DNA of 64,000 bases from Bacillus ectoiniformans (GTDB lineage Bacteria > Bacillota > Bacilli > Bacillales > Domibacillaceae): positions 1 through 64,000 of the forward strand of contig NZ_JAFBES010000002.1 of assembly GCF_016908875.1 (NCBI RefSeq), given 5' to 3'. Both the position numbers and the translations under genes were made by a program. The notes under the pieces are model-generated. The model ran no database searches and had not been told where the DNA came from. It worked only from the letters and a program-made list of their open reading frames with translations. Of the stretch, positions 37,052-44,925 are shown piece by piece. Within the stretch, counting starts at the first letter, position 1. Each line of letters opens with the position of its first letter.

Positions 37052-38377
37052 TTAAGAATCCATCGAATGGACGGTTTTAGAATAAGGCTTCGTTACTCGA
37101 TCAACGGCAAATCCAGCCAAACCGCCAACCATCGCTGGCAACAGCCAGCCTAAACCAGAAGAATATAAAGGAACCCATGAAATAGCTTGCTGCAGTGCTT
37201 CGATTGGATAGCCAAAAGCCTGCATCCCATCATTAATGCTGAATATCGCTGTCATAAGAACAGCTCCCACATACATAAACTTTGAGTTTTCAACAAGCGG
37301 GTGAATAAATGCCAGCAATACCAATACGATGGCAAAAGGATAAATCATGACAAGCACCGGAACAGATACTGAAATGATTTGAGTCAACCCTAAATTTGCA
37401 ATCATAAAACTGACAATCGTCAACAAAGCAACAAAACGTTTATAAGAAACAGCTGGCCAGCGTTCCGTGAAATATTGCGCAGTAGCCGATGTCAGTCCAA
37501 TACATGTCGTTAAGCAAGCTAGTGCCACGATTGAGCCAAGGAGCCCTTTTCCTGCAGAACCAAACAGCATCTGTGAAGCTTCTGTCAAGATCGCGCCGCC
37601 ATTCTCAAACTGGCCTGTATGAACAATCTTTGCCCCGATCCAGGCAATGGCTACATATACCGCAGCTAATCCAGCGCCGGCAATAATACCAGTTGTAATT
37701 GTGGACTTAACGATCGTAGCTTTATCAGTAACTCCGCGATCAGCGAAAGCTTTAACGACAATAATCCCGAATGCGAGTGCCGCGATTGTATCCATTGTTA
37801 AGTAACCTTCAATAAAACCTTTGATGAACGGAGCTTCTGCGTACTTTTCCGTCGGAGCAGCGAGCGGAGCGTCAAACTTTAAAAAGGCCGCTATACATAG
37901 TCCAGCAATCGCTAGAAGAAGGGCTGGCGTCAGCCATTGACCAATACGGTCCACTAATTTTGTCGGATTTAAACTTAAGACAAACACCAAAGCAAAAAAT
38001 ACTGTCATAAAGACAAAGAGTGACATTGAACCGGCATTTGCAGTTAAAAACGGCTTTACACCCATTTCATAGGCTACACTGGCCCCCCTTGGAATACCAA
38101 AAAATGGCCCAATTGCTAAGTAAATGGTCGCAGCGAAAATCATCCCAAACAGTGGGTGTACTCGGCTGCCAATGGATGTCACTCCATTCGACGCCAGAGC
38201 AATCGCCACGACAGCTAGAATCGGCAAACTCACACCTGTAATGACAAAACCTATAATCGCAGGCCAGAAACTCGTTCCTGCTTCCATTCCTAAATACGGC
38301 GGGAATATAAGGTTTCCAGCACCAAAAAATAAAGCAAATAACATTAAACCAATAAATACGGTATCTCTTTTCTTCAT
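37052..38377 (-). CDS. brnQ: Branched-chain amino acid:cation symporter
   Basis: A 441-residue LIVCS-family transporter with about 12 hydrophobic helices. The N-terminal signature FALFFGAGNLIFPPYLGMEAG is unmistakable for BrnQ, and LATLT-type helices with GLTSATAQYF follow. It imports leucine, isoleucine and valine with Na+ or H+. The start is ATG at 38377 behind AAAGGAG. A strong promoter and a 12-bp-arm hairpin precede it in a roughly 97-nt leader. Single-gene unit. Confidence 0.92.
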   Translation of the reverse strand: MKKRDTVFIGLMLFALFFGAGNLIFPPYLGMEAGTSFWPAIIGFVITGVSLPILAVVAIALASNGVTSIGSRVHPLFGMIFAATIYLAIGPFFGIPRGASVAYEMGVKPFLTANAGSMSLFVFMTVFFALVFVLSLNPTKLVDRIGQWLTPALLLAIAGLCIAAFLKFDAPLAAPTEKYAEAPFIKGFIEGYLTMDTIAALAFGIIVVKAFADRGVTDKATIVKSTITTGIIAGAGLAAVYVAIAWIGAKIVHTGQFENGGAILTEASQMLFGSAGKGLLGSIVALACLTTCIGLTSATAQYFTERWPAVSYKRFVALLTIVSFMIANLGLTQIISVSVPVLVMIYPFAIVLVLLAFIHPLVENSKFMYVGAVLMTAIFSINDGMQAFGYPIEALQQAISWVPLYSSGLGWLLPAMVGGLAGFAVDRVTKPYSKTVHSMDS

Positions 38378-38418
38378 TAAAAATTCTCCTTTTTCATCTT
38401 GTTGCCACAGACATAAAG

Positions 38419-38446
38419 ATACTCGTCCCATTTAGGGACGAGTACC
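38419..38446 (-). promoter_or_regulatory. Leader hairpin upstream of brnQ
   Basis: In the predicted brnQ 5' UTR, GGTACTCGTCCC and GGGACGAGTATC form a near-perfect 12-bp stem around a 5-nt loop. No T-run follows and no T-box sequence is present, so it is not an obvious terminator. GCGAGTA just upstream could pair with part of the same stem. Its role is unknown; mRNA stabilisation or protein binding is possible. Confidence 0.5.
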
Positions 38447-38480
38447 TATTTTACTCGCAGTTGCCCTATCTCCGAATTTC

Positions 38481-38509
38481 ATTCTACTCATTTACTATAT
38501 AAGTGTCAA
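38481..38509 (-). promoter_or_regulatory. SigA promoter of brnQ
   Basis: TTGACA (38504-38509), 17 bp, TAGAAT (38481-38486) on the minus strand; a near-consensus promoter about 105 bp before the brnQ start. Confidence 0.75.
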
Positions 38510-38629
38510 TAGAATTTTTAGAATTTTTAATATAGAAAGATAATAAAATATTATTTTAAAATATAATATTTTTCCGGTAAAACAGTAAAATTTCAGACTT
38601 TTTTAAAAATATTAATTATTCAAAACACA

Positions 38630-40549
38630 TCATAAACTTTTATACAATAACTTTCTCAATAACGGAAACAAGACATCCGACAGTTCATTAATATCCGACA
38701 CAAAGATGCTGTATTTTCCATAGATGTTTTGAATAATTGACCTCTGAGCTTCATCAATTTCGCCATTGGCTAAAAAGACATTAATGACTTCTATTCCCCA
38801 TTTCCTTGCAGCAAGTACGGCTTCATGGGTATCGACAATCCCGTTTCTGTCATAATCAAAGGCGGCGGGCTCCCCGTCAGAAAACACTAACAGAAACTTC
38901 TGTTTTTCCGCTCTCGCTATGATTCTTTCTGTCACCAATCTGATGGCAAAGCCGTCCCGATTATCTTCTTCCGGCTCTAGCTGCATGATCTCAGGGCCGC
39001 TGGCTTGCTGAACAGACGAACGATAGTCAATAACCGTCTGCAGATAATTGGGCTGATTCGTTTCTGAAGCCTCATTCGTGTCCTCCCAGAACCCGATGAT
39101 CTCATGCGGTACTCTCACAGACTTTAATGCCTCATGAAAAAGAGTGATCCCGAGTTTGGTCTGATCCATCTTATCGAACATAGACGCAGAACAATCGACC
39201 AGCAGCGTAAAAGCTGCATCAATTTCTGGCGAAGGCTCTTGTTTTTTATAAAAAAGCCGCGGCTGTTCATCCAAAAAGAAACGCAATAACTTCTTATTAA
39301 GTCTGCCAGCTTTTAAATCTTGTCTCGGCTGAATTTTTTTATGCTCAAGCGTTTTCTCAATCATGTTCTTTAACTTCTTTTGTAGAGGAGCCACTATGGC
39401 ATGGTATTCTCTGTATTTGTCCCGCTCTTCCTGTTTCTGCGGATCAGCTTTCCGGTAGACAGGTACTGCATATCGGTTTTCCTTCCCGTAGACCGATTCT
39501 TTTTCCCCGGTCTTTCCTGTGTCTTTTTGCATCTGTTCAGCGAGAAGCTGTTCGAAATCTTTACGGTCAGTTTTCTGCGCCGCCCCTTGAACCATAGCTA
39601 ATGCCTGATCTCCCGCTTCTCCTTCTCTGACTCCTTCACCAAAAAGATCGGTTTGAGACCCTTGATCCAAATCAAACTGTAAAAAGGACTGAGATAATTC
39701 ACTCGTTTCTCTGTGCCAAGTCCGAAATTCTTCCTCAAGTATTTCTTCTTCTCCGGTTTTTTCCTGATCGAGGACATCTTGATTAGCTAAAGGGTCTTTT
39801 CTGCGCATATCGTCAAACGTATCTCCGCTATCTTCTAATGGTGCAGATAGATCAGGCAGGTGAAAATAAGTATTGAGCATATCCCGCGCCAAGAGTTCTT
39901 CTAAGACATCAATTAATTCCAAACAACAGGTAATGGTTTCTTGCGTCGACTTCGTTTCATAGAATCTCATTAGTGTCTGGCGAATAAATGGCATGGCCGC
40001 ATCAACCGGTTCGTTAATCGAAGGCGCATCCATTAAGTAATCGGCGTTCAGAAGCAAATAAATCGCGTTGAATAAAGAATCCGCCGGCAAACTTTTCATT
40101 TGATTAACATTCAGCTGCGTATCAAAATACTTTCTGTAAGTCTCGCGGCGAATCGCAAACATTCGCTTCGTCCCAGGCCGCCTCTCTTTGCAAAGCTCTT
40201 CAATTCTGATATCTTCCGCAAGTGTTAATAACTGTCTGGCAAAAGAGGGAATAGCACTCTTATTGGCTTTTTTTACATACTCACCAACCGCGTTTAAATC
40301 TGTATGATCATAATTCCCAACCGCACGAAGATAGATATCCGTTTTTAATCCGGCTCTCTCTACTTCGAAGGGACGGTGATCCCAAAAGTGACTGACAAAA
40401 ATTTGCTCATTTAATTGATCTAAATAAGAATGCGGACCGTACAGCACTTCTATTTCTGAATTCCTTGTTAACGTTTTTGCCAAGTCATTCAGTTCCATTA
40501 ATAAAAAGGAATTGACGGTTTCATCGTTAAATTGTATAAAACGTTTCAT
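38630..40549 (-). CDS. yojO: VWA-domain protein YojO (NorD/CobT-like)
   Basis: A 639-residue cytosolic protein. The C-terminal third is a von Willebrand A domain with the MIDAS motif DCSASM (Asp-x-Ser-x-Ser) and a second site FSDGEPAAFDYD; the middle is very acidic and charged. It pairs with the AAA+ protein encoded just upstream, as NorD/NorQ or CbbO/CbbQ do when they remodel a metal-dependent target. The target in Bacillus is unknown. The start ATG at 40549 is behind GAGGG; an earlier ATG overlaps the yojN stop (ATGA). Confidence 0.88.
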   Translation of the reverse strand: MKRFIQFNDETVNSFLLMELNDLAKTLTRNSEIEVLYGPHSYLDQLNEQIFVSHFWDHRPFEVERAGLKTDIYLRAVGNYDHTDLNAVGEYVKKANKSAIPSFARQLLTLAEDIRIEELCKERRPGTKRMFAIRRETYRKYFDTQLNVNQMKSLPADSLFNAIYLLLNADYLMDAPSINEPVDAAMPFIRQTLMRFYETKSTQETITCCLELIDVLEELLARDMLNTYFHLPDLSAPLEDSGDTFDDMRRKDPLANQDVLDQEKTGEEEILEEEFRTWHRETSELSQSFLQFDLDQGSQTDLFGEGVREGEAGDQALAMVQGAAQKTDRKDFEQLLAEQMQKDTGKTGEKESVYGKENRYAVPVYRKADPQKQEERDKYREYHAIVAPLQKKLKNMIEKTLEHKKIQPRQDLKAGRLNKKLLRFFLDEQPRLFYKKQEPSPEIDAAFTLLVDCSASMFDKMDQTKLGITLFHEALKSVRVPHEIIGFWEDTNEASETNQPNYLQTVIDYRSSVQQASGPEIMQLEPEEDNRDGFAIRLVTERIIARAEKQKFLLVFSDGEPAAFDYDRNGIVDTHEAVLAARKWGIEVINVFLANGEIDEAQRSIIQNIYGKYSIFVSDINELSDVLFPLLRKLLYKSL

Positions 40550-40559
40550 GGATGATCCC

Positions 40560-41438
40560 TCATTCAAATAAAGTTTCAGCTATATTTCTGACAGCTGCCT
40601 GTTCTCTTTCATCTTCTAACTTATCAATGATCGCTCGCTGTATGGCGCGTTTTGCAGGCATATGGACAGCTAAATCACAAGTATCAATCAGTGCACGGAT
40701 CGATCCTGCTTCTTCAGAAATTTGCCCATTTCTTACTTGTGTAATTAAATCATGAGATAACTGGACAAACCGTTCCATTACCTTTTTATCTGTCAGCAAG
40801 CTTTGCTCGGCCAATACTTCCATGAGCGCATTTCCGCTGATGTACGGCACTTCAATGACCACGAATCGGTTTTTCAGCGCTTCATTTAATGGCACCGTTC
40901 CAACATAGCCTTCATTAATTGCCGCAATCGTTCCGAATGAAGATTCTGCTTTCACCACTTCTCCAGTAAAAGGATTGGTAATCATCCGGCGATAGTCGAG
41001 TACTCCATTTAATATAGGCAGTGTCTCAGGCTTCGCCATATTAATTTCATCTATATAAAGTAAATGTCCGGATTTCATGGCTTTCATCACTGGACCTGGT
41101 ATGAATTCAATCACATTTTTTCCATTCTGTTCGCTGATGGTTTTATAGCCGAGCATCGCCTCTGCATCAAGATCTACTGAGCAGTTAATGCTGTGCATCG
41201 GCTGATTAAATATGGAAGATAATGTTTCTGCCAGCTTCGTTTTTCCTGAACCGGTTGGCCCTTTTAAAAGGACGTTTTTACCGAGCGAAAGCGCGATTAT
41301 TGCATCTGTAAGAATCGTTTGATCAGATGGTTTATATCCAGCTTTTCCAATTAGCCAGTCTAAAGGATCGTTTGTAAATAATCCCTTTCTATTTTCTATT
41401 AATTCTTGGATGGATTCTGGGAGTTCATTTATATTCAA
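40560..41438 (-). CDS. yojN: MoxR/NorQ-type AAA+ ATPase YojN
   Basis: A 292-residue AAA+ ATPase. Walker A is [15 protein letters not shown] (about residues 57-71), Walker B is [14 protein letters not shown] and sensor 1 is GTIAAINEG. It belongs to the NirQ/NorQ/CbbQ branch of MoxR ATPases, which act as metal-insertion or activation chaperones together with a VWA protein, here YojO. The start is TTG at 41438 with GAGAGGAA upstream. The same yojN-yojO pair lies close to odhAB in B. subtilis, as it does here. Confidence 0.9.
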   Translation of the reverse strand: MNINELPESIQELIENRKGLFTNDPLDWLIGKAGYKPSDQTILTDAIIALSLGKNVLLKGPTGSGKTKLAETLSSIFNQPMHSINCSVDLDAEAMLGYKTISEQNGKNVIEFIPGPVMKAMKSGHLLYIDEINMAKPETLPILNGVLDYRRMITNPFTGEVVKAESSFGTIAAINEGYVGTVPLNEALKNRFVVIEVPYISGNALMEVLAEQSLLTDKKVMERFVQLSHDLITQVRNGQISEEAGSIRALIDTCDLAVHMPAKRAIQRAIIDKLEDEREQAAVRNIAETLFE

Positions 41439-41556
41439 ATGGATCGTTCCTCTCTCTATATAAATTGTTTCGTAGAATATTTAAACACACGAGTAGAGGA
41501 ATGGCAATGAAAAGGACGGTTCGCCAGCTTAATTCACTGCCTTTCTAATGTTAAGC

Positions 41557-41586
41557 ATAAAAAAACTGACTGCCTGTGCAATCAGC
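41557..41586 (-). terminator. Terminator of the rok-like gene
   Basis: Minus-strand stem CTGATTGC / GCAGTCAG with a 4-nt loop and a T7 run. The stop codon of the gene (41582-41584) is part of the stem. Confidence 0.75.
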
Positions 41587-42013
41587 TTTCGTAATCGTAT
41601 ATGTACAATCCTCTGCCTAATTTTCGAACCTTGTGATTTTCACGCTCTAATCCAACCATAAATGTCGTCATATTCGCAATTTTCTTTTCACTTTTTTCTT
41701 CAATTTGACGTTGCAGATCCACTCCGCGAATCGGTATGTTCTGTTCTTTCAAGATAGAAACGGCGATATCTCTTAATCCATTTAAGCTTTCACTGCGGCG
41801 TCCTCTCCGTTTTCGTTTCCCAGGAAAGTCTCCGATCTTTGTCAGCGATACAATTTCTTTGGATGTATCTTTTTTCATAGATTCTTTTTCATCTAATTCT
41901 TTAATACGGCGAAAAATCTCTTCTCTTTCGCGGCGAAACTCTTGCATAACTTTCATTTCGGAATCAGCCAGCTGCTCTAGCCGTACCTTTAAAGCGGCTC
42001 TTTCATCAAACAC
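41582..42013 (-). CDS. rok: Rok-like nucleoid-associated repressor
   Basis: A 143-residue protein. The N-terminus FDERAALKVRLEQLADSEMKV and following REREEIFRRIKELDEKE match the oligomerising coiled coil of B. subtilis Rok. The C-terminus (GLRDIAVSILKEQNIPIRGVDLQRQIE; NMTTFMVGL) matches its winged-helix domain that binds AT-rich DNA. Between them is a short basic linker (GKRKRRGRRSE). It is about 50 residues shorter than B. subtilis Rok, mainly by a shorter linker. The start is GTG at 42013 behind GGGGGA. Rok silences competence and foreign AT-rich genes. Confidence 0.85.
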   Translation of the reverse strand: MFDERAALKVRLEQLADSEMKVMQEFRREREEIFRRIKELDEKESMKKDTSKEIVSLTKIGDFPGKRKRRGRRSESLNGLRDIAVSILKEQNIPIRGVDLQRQIEEKSEKKIANMTTFMVGLERENHKVRKLGRGLYIYDYES

Positions 42014-42181
42014 TTCTACTCCCCCTATAAATCCATCACAAAGTAATATGTATAAACACGCGCTTTTAAATATACATTGTGACCTAACCTCTATCACTTG
42101 TTGATAATAATATCAAAGATAGGATAAAATTACTAGGTGAGTTTTAAAAAATTTTTATAAAAATGGAAATAAATATATATA

Positions 42182-42209
42182 AAAAAAGCAAGGAGATCCT
42201 TGCTTTTTA
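42182..42209 (-). terminator. Terminator after small conserved gene
   Basis: Minus-strand stem AAAAAGCAAGGA / TCCTTGCTTTTT with a 3-nt loop; the stop codon (42207-42209) lies at the foot of the stem. Confidence 0.8.
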
Positions 42210-42407
42210 GCTTTGAAAATATTCTTTATAAAAACCAGATACTTTCCCCTTATTATCTACGACGAAATAAAATTCTTCTGTTTCGTTCTTCACTTCATAC
42301 TCTTTTCCGGCTGTTAGCGCATTATTGACCATGTATTTTTTAGCATTGGTATGTACGCATGTCACCTTTTTAACAGTTGGCTGGTCTGCCCAAGTTAAAT
42401 GAATCAT
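42207..42407 (-). CDS. Small conserved Bacillaceae protein (DUF6501-like)
   Basis: A 66-residue cytosolic protein with TVKKVTCVHTNAKKYMVNNALT, GKEYEVKNETEEFYFVVD and the end KVSGFYKEYF. From memory it matches a short uncharacterised family present in many Bacillus genomes; no function is known. The ATG at 42407 lies 7 bp behind AAGGAG, and the gene has its own terminator, so it is surely expressed. Confidence 0.8.
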   Translation of the reverse strand: MIHLTWADQPTVKKVTCVHTNAKKYMVNNALTAGKEYEVKNETEEFYFVVDNKGKVSGFYKEYFQS

Positions 42408-42761
42408 ATGTATTCTCCTTATCAGATAAATAATTTATAAATAGGAACGATCATTACAAGAGCATTCCTACTTAGACAATCATTACTTTCCATAATCATA
42501 CCACACCTGGTTTAAGTGTGAAAGTATGTCTGTCTGCTGTTCAACAGTTGCTTGGAAGATACAATTTACATAATATATTTATATAAACGGAATAAAATAT
42601 ATAGTTTAGTTTATTAAAATGATTATTCCTCATACTTTAGATGGAGTTTGCTGTTTACCTCTTTTCATATATTAGATTACCCTGTATAATAACAGAAAAT
42701 AAAGATAATTCTCTATTTTTATTTTGTTAACACGAACGAATCTCAAAGAGGAGGTATTTTC
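42408..42761. other. 354-bp AT-rich intergenic region between divergent small genes
   Basis: It holds the upstream regions of the DUF6501-like gene (minus) and sda (plus). The only promoter-like element I can support is the one before sda at 42662-42690. I see no ORF with a ribosome binding site, no T-box or riboswitch motif, and no exact DnaA box (TTATCCACA), which does occur before sda in B. subtilis. Confidence 0.5.
42662..42690 (+). promoter_or_regulatory. Likely SigA promoter of sda
   Basis: TATAAT (42685-42690) with TG directly before it; 17 bp upstream is a weak TTTTCA -35. It would give a 5' UTR of about 65 nt before sda. Confidence 0.4.
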
Positions 42762-42887
42762 ATGAAAATTATGAGTAATGAAATGCTTGTTGCTGCTTAC
42801 CGGGATGCCAAAAAACAAGGTCAAGATCGAGATTGGATTCGGATGTTAAAAGATGAAGTTCAAAAAAGAGGATTAAAAACGACATAA
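42762..42887 (+). CDS. sda: Sporulation kinase inhibitor Sda
   Basis: A 41-codon gene behind GAGGAGG. Its product MSNEMLVAAYRDAKKQG-x-DRDWIRMLKDEVQKRGL (residues 4-38) follows the Sda helical hairpin pattern of B. subtilis (LSDELL..SY..A.....RDFI.L...EI.RR.L). Sda binds the dimerisation/phosphotransfer domain of KinA and blocks sporulation when replication initiation is disturbed. It is a few residues shorter at the C-terminus than B. subtilis Sda. A strong terminator follows at once, so it is a single-gene unit. Confidence 0.85.
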   Translation: MKIMSNEMLVAAYRDAKKQGQDRDWIRMLKDEVQKRGLKTT

Positions 42888-42895
42888 ACGTCATA

Positions 42896-42922
42896 AAAGG
42901 TGCGCAGCTGCGCACCTTTTTA
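42896..42922. terminator. Terminator between sda and the CotF-like genes
   Basis: Perfect stem AAAAGGTGCGC / GCGCACCTTTT around AGCT, with flanking A- and T-runs, so it serves both convergent genes. Confidence 0.85.
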
Positions 42923-42934
42923 TTATGTTGTTTA

Positions 42935-43249
42935 TTAATTGACAGGATTGATACCATTCATTCTAGGCGGCTGCTGAGATAATATCTGCTGCTGTGCAGG
43001 GATTTGCTGTAAAGATGCCTTTACTTGCTGGATTTCTTGCATTTGAGCTGCAGCAGCCGGCTGATAGTATCCTTGCTGGGAAGCGAAATCATACAACCGT
43101 TTTTGTCTTGCTTCGTCTGCATTACGCATCTGAATCAATGCTTGACGCAGCTGTTCATTGTCCGTTTGAGAAATAATGGACCCATAGCCGCTTAAAGATG
43201 CGTTGAGTGATGATAAGTAATCATTAACCATTTCTTTTTCCTGAAACAT
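42935..43249 (-). CDS. CotF-like spore coat protein
   Basis: A 104-residue protein of the Coat_F family. The helical core is MVNDYLSSLNASLSGYGSIIS with the family NEQLRQALIQMRNADEARQKRLYDFA (continuing from residue 27), then a Gln/Ala/Pro-rich tail (QQIPAQQQILSQQPPRM). Such proteins are late spore-coat components. ATG behind AAGGAGG. It follows the 60-residue relative by 12 bp, so the two form a unit. Confidence 0.8.
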   Translation of the reverse strand: MFQEKEMVNDYLSSLNASLSGYGSIISQTDNEQLRQALIQMRNADEARQKRLYDFASQQGYYQPAAAAQMQEIQQVKASLQQIPAQQQILSQQPPRMNGINPVN

Positions 43250-43261
43250 GCTGAACCCTCC

Positions 43262-43444
43262 TTATTGTAAAAATGTTAATAATTTTTGGCATGATTGAAT
43301 GGACGCCTGTGCATCTTGTTGCAGCATTTGTTTCAATTGAGGATTTTGTGTCTGAGCAGCATATGTTTCCAATTTTGCTGCTGTCGTTTGATGACCACCA
43401 ATCAAGTGGCGAAGGTTTTGAAGTTCAAGCTGATTTAATGACAT
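43262..43444 (-). CDS. Short CotF-like spore protein
   Basis: A 60-residue helical protein: LELQNLRHLIGGHQTTAAKLETYA-type heptads and NPQLKQMLQQDAQASIQSCQKLL. It matches the short N-terminal partner that precedes many CotF-family genes (YraF/YraD-like). It may join the downstream product in the coat. ATG behind AAAGGAG. I could not find a convincing sigma-K or sigma-E promoter in the 100 bp upstream. Confidence 0.75.
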   Translation of the reverse strand: MSLNQLELQNLRHLIGGHQTTAAKLETYAAQTQNPQLKQMLQQDAQASIQSCQKLLTFLQ

Positions 43445-43511
43445 GTACGTCTCTCCTTTCGAGTTGAAGCATCAAACTTACTATTGCCTAGTTACTTCAA
43501 TCGTATCCAGA

Positions 43512-43546
43512 CAAAAAAATCCAGCCCTCATCGGACTGGATTTTTC
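43512..43546 (-). terminator. Terminator of odhAB
   Basis: Minus-strand stem AAAAATCCAG / CTGGATTTTTTT with a short loop, just past the odhB stop. Confidence 0.8.
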
Positions 43547-43554
43547 ATCAGTTA

Positions 43555-44805
43555 TTAACCTTCAAGCAATAAATCTTCTGGATTCTCGATTAATTCTTTG
43601 ACCATTTTCAAGAAGCCAACCGCTTCTTTACCATCGATGATACGGTGATCATAAGATAAAGCTACATACATCATCGGACGGTTTTCCATACGATCTTTAT
43701 CAATGGCCACTGGACGAGTTTGGATCGTATGCATACCAAGTATCCCGCTTTGCGGTCCATTCAAAATTGGAGTGGATAGAAGTGAACCGAATACACCGCC
43801 GTTAGTGATTGTGAAAGAACCGCCTTGCAGATCACCCAGTGCTAATTTATTGTCACGGGCTTTAAGAGCAAGACCTAAAATATCTCCTTCAATTTCAGCG
43901 AAGTTTTTGCGGTCGCAATCACGTACAACAGGGACGACTAATCCATCTTCAGTAGATACAGCTACACCGATGTCATAGAATTTCTTTAAGATTACTTCGT
44001 TTCCGTCGATTTCAGAATTCACGTACGGATACTTCTTCAGTGCTGCCACAACAGCTTTAGTGAAGAATGACATGAAACCAAGACGAACATCATGATCTTC
44101 ATAGAACTTGTCTTTTTTGCGTTTACGCAGTTCCATAATGGCTGTCATGTCAATTTCATTGAAAGTTGTCAGCATCGCTGCCGTTTGTTGAACTTCGACT
44201 AGGCGCTTAGCAATAGTTTGACGACGGCGGCTCATGCGCTCGCGTACAACTGGCTTTCCATCGTCTTGCTTAGGAGCAGCTGGTTTTGCCTGCTGTTCTT
44301 GTTTAGGTGCTGCCTCTTGTTTAGGCTGGCTTGAGAAAGATTCAACATCTTGTTTACGAACGCGTCCCATTGGATCTACAGTCGGAACTTCAGTTAAATC
44401 GATGCCTTTTTCACGAGCTAATTTACGCGCTGCAGGGGAAGCGATTGGGCGCTGTTTGCTTTCTTCTTCTTTTGGTGCCGGTGCTTCTTGTTTAGGCTCT
44501 TCTTTCTTCGGTTCTTCTTTTGGCGCTTCTGCTTTCGGTTCTGCAGGAGCTTCAGTGCTTCCGTTTCCAGCACCTTCTTCAACAACTGCGATTACTTGTC
44601 CAACTTCAACCGTATCACCTTCGCCAGCTTTTAATTCTTTGATCGTACCGGCTTCTTCGGAAATAACTTCAACGTTTACTTTATCCGTTTCAAGCTCAAC
44701 GATGTATTCCCCTTTTTCAACATAATCTCCCGGTTGTTTTAACCATTGTGCAATGGTTCCTTCTGTAATCGATTCTGCCAACTCTGGTACTTTAATTTCA
44801 GCCAC
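43555..44805 (-). CDS. odhB: 2-oxoglutarate dehydrogenase E2, dihydrolipoyl succinyltransferase
   Basis: A 416-residue E2. The lipoyl domain is at 1-75 with the lipoylated Lys in ETDKVNVEV (about residue 42), followed by an Ala/Pro/Glu/Lys-rich linker, the peripheral-subunit-binding domain ([17 protein letters not shown], about 115-150), a second linker and the catalytic domain ending with the active-site His in [15 protein letters not shown]. It transfers succinyl from lipoate to CoA. The start is GTG at 44805 behind AGAGGAGG. It lies 120 bp downstream of odhA in the same operon. Confidence 0.96.
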   Translation of the reverse strand: MAEIKVPELAESITEGTIAQWLKQPGDYVEKGEYIVELETDKVNVEVISEEAGTIKELKAGEGDTVEVGQVIAVVEEGAGNGSTEAPAEPKAEAPKEEPKKEEPKQEAPAPKEEESKQRPIASPAARKLAREKGIDLTEVPTVDPMGRVRKQDVESFSSQPKQEAAPKQEQQAKPAAPKQDDGKPVVRERMSRRRQTIAKRLVEVQQTAAMLTTFNEIDMTAIMELRKRKKDKFYEDHDVRLGFMSFFTKAVVAALKKYPYVNSEIDGNEVILKKFYDIGVAVSTEDGLVVPVVRDCDRKNFAEIEGDILGLALKARDNKLALGDLQGGSFTITNGGVFGSLLSTPILNGPQSGILGMHTIQTRPVAIDKDRMENRPMMYVALSYDHRIIDGKEAVGFLKMVKELIENPEDLLLEG

Positions 44806-44925
44806 TGTTGAATCCTCCTCTATATTCTTCCGTCTCATTTTTACGTATTTATTATAAATTAGTTGATTCTATATGTACAAGCAGGGAGCCGCCGTTCATG
44901 ACGGCCTTCTGCTTATAGCCAAACT

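Noticed and set aside
42408-42761. Riboswitch or small RNA in the gap before sda
   Set aside because: I found no T-box, purine, SAM or other motif and no terminator inside the gap; only a promoter-like element near its right end.
44234-44725. Long plus-strand frame opposite odhB
   Set aside because: It is antisense to the Ala/Pro/Glu linker and lipoyl domain of odhB; its Ser/Gly/Cys-rich peptide is a by-product of that codon usage.
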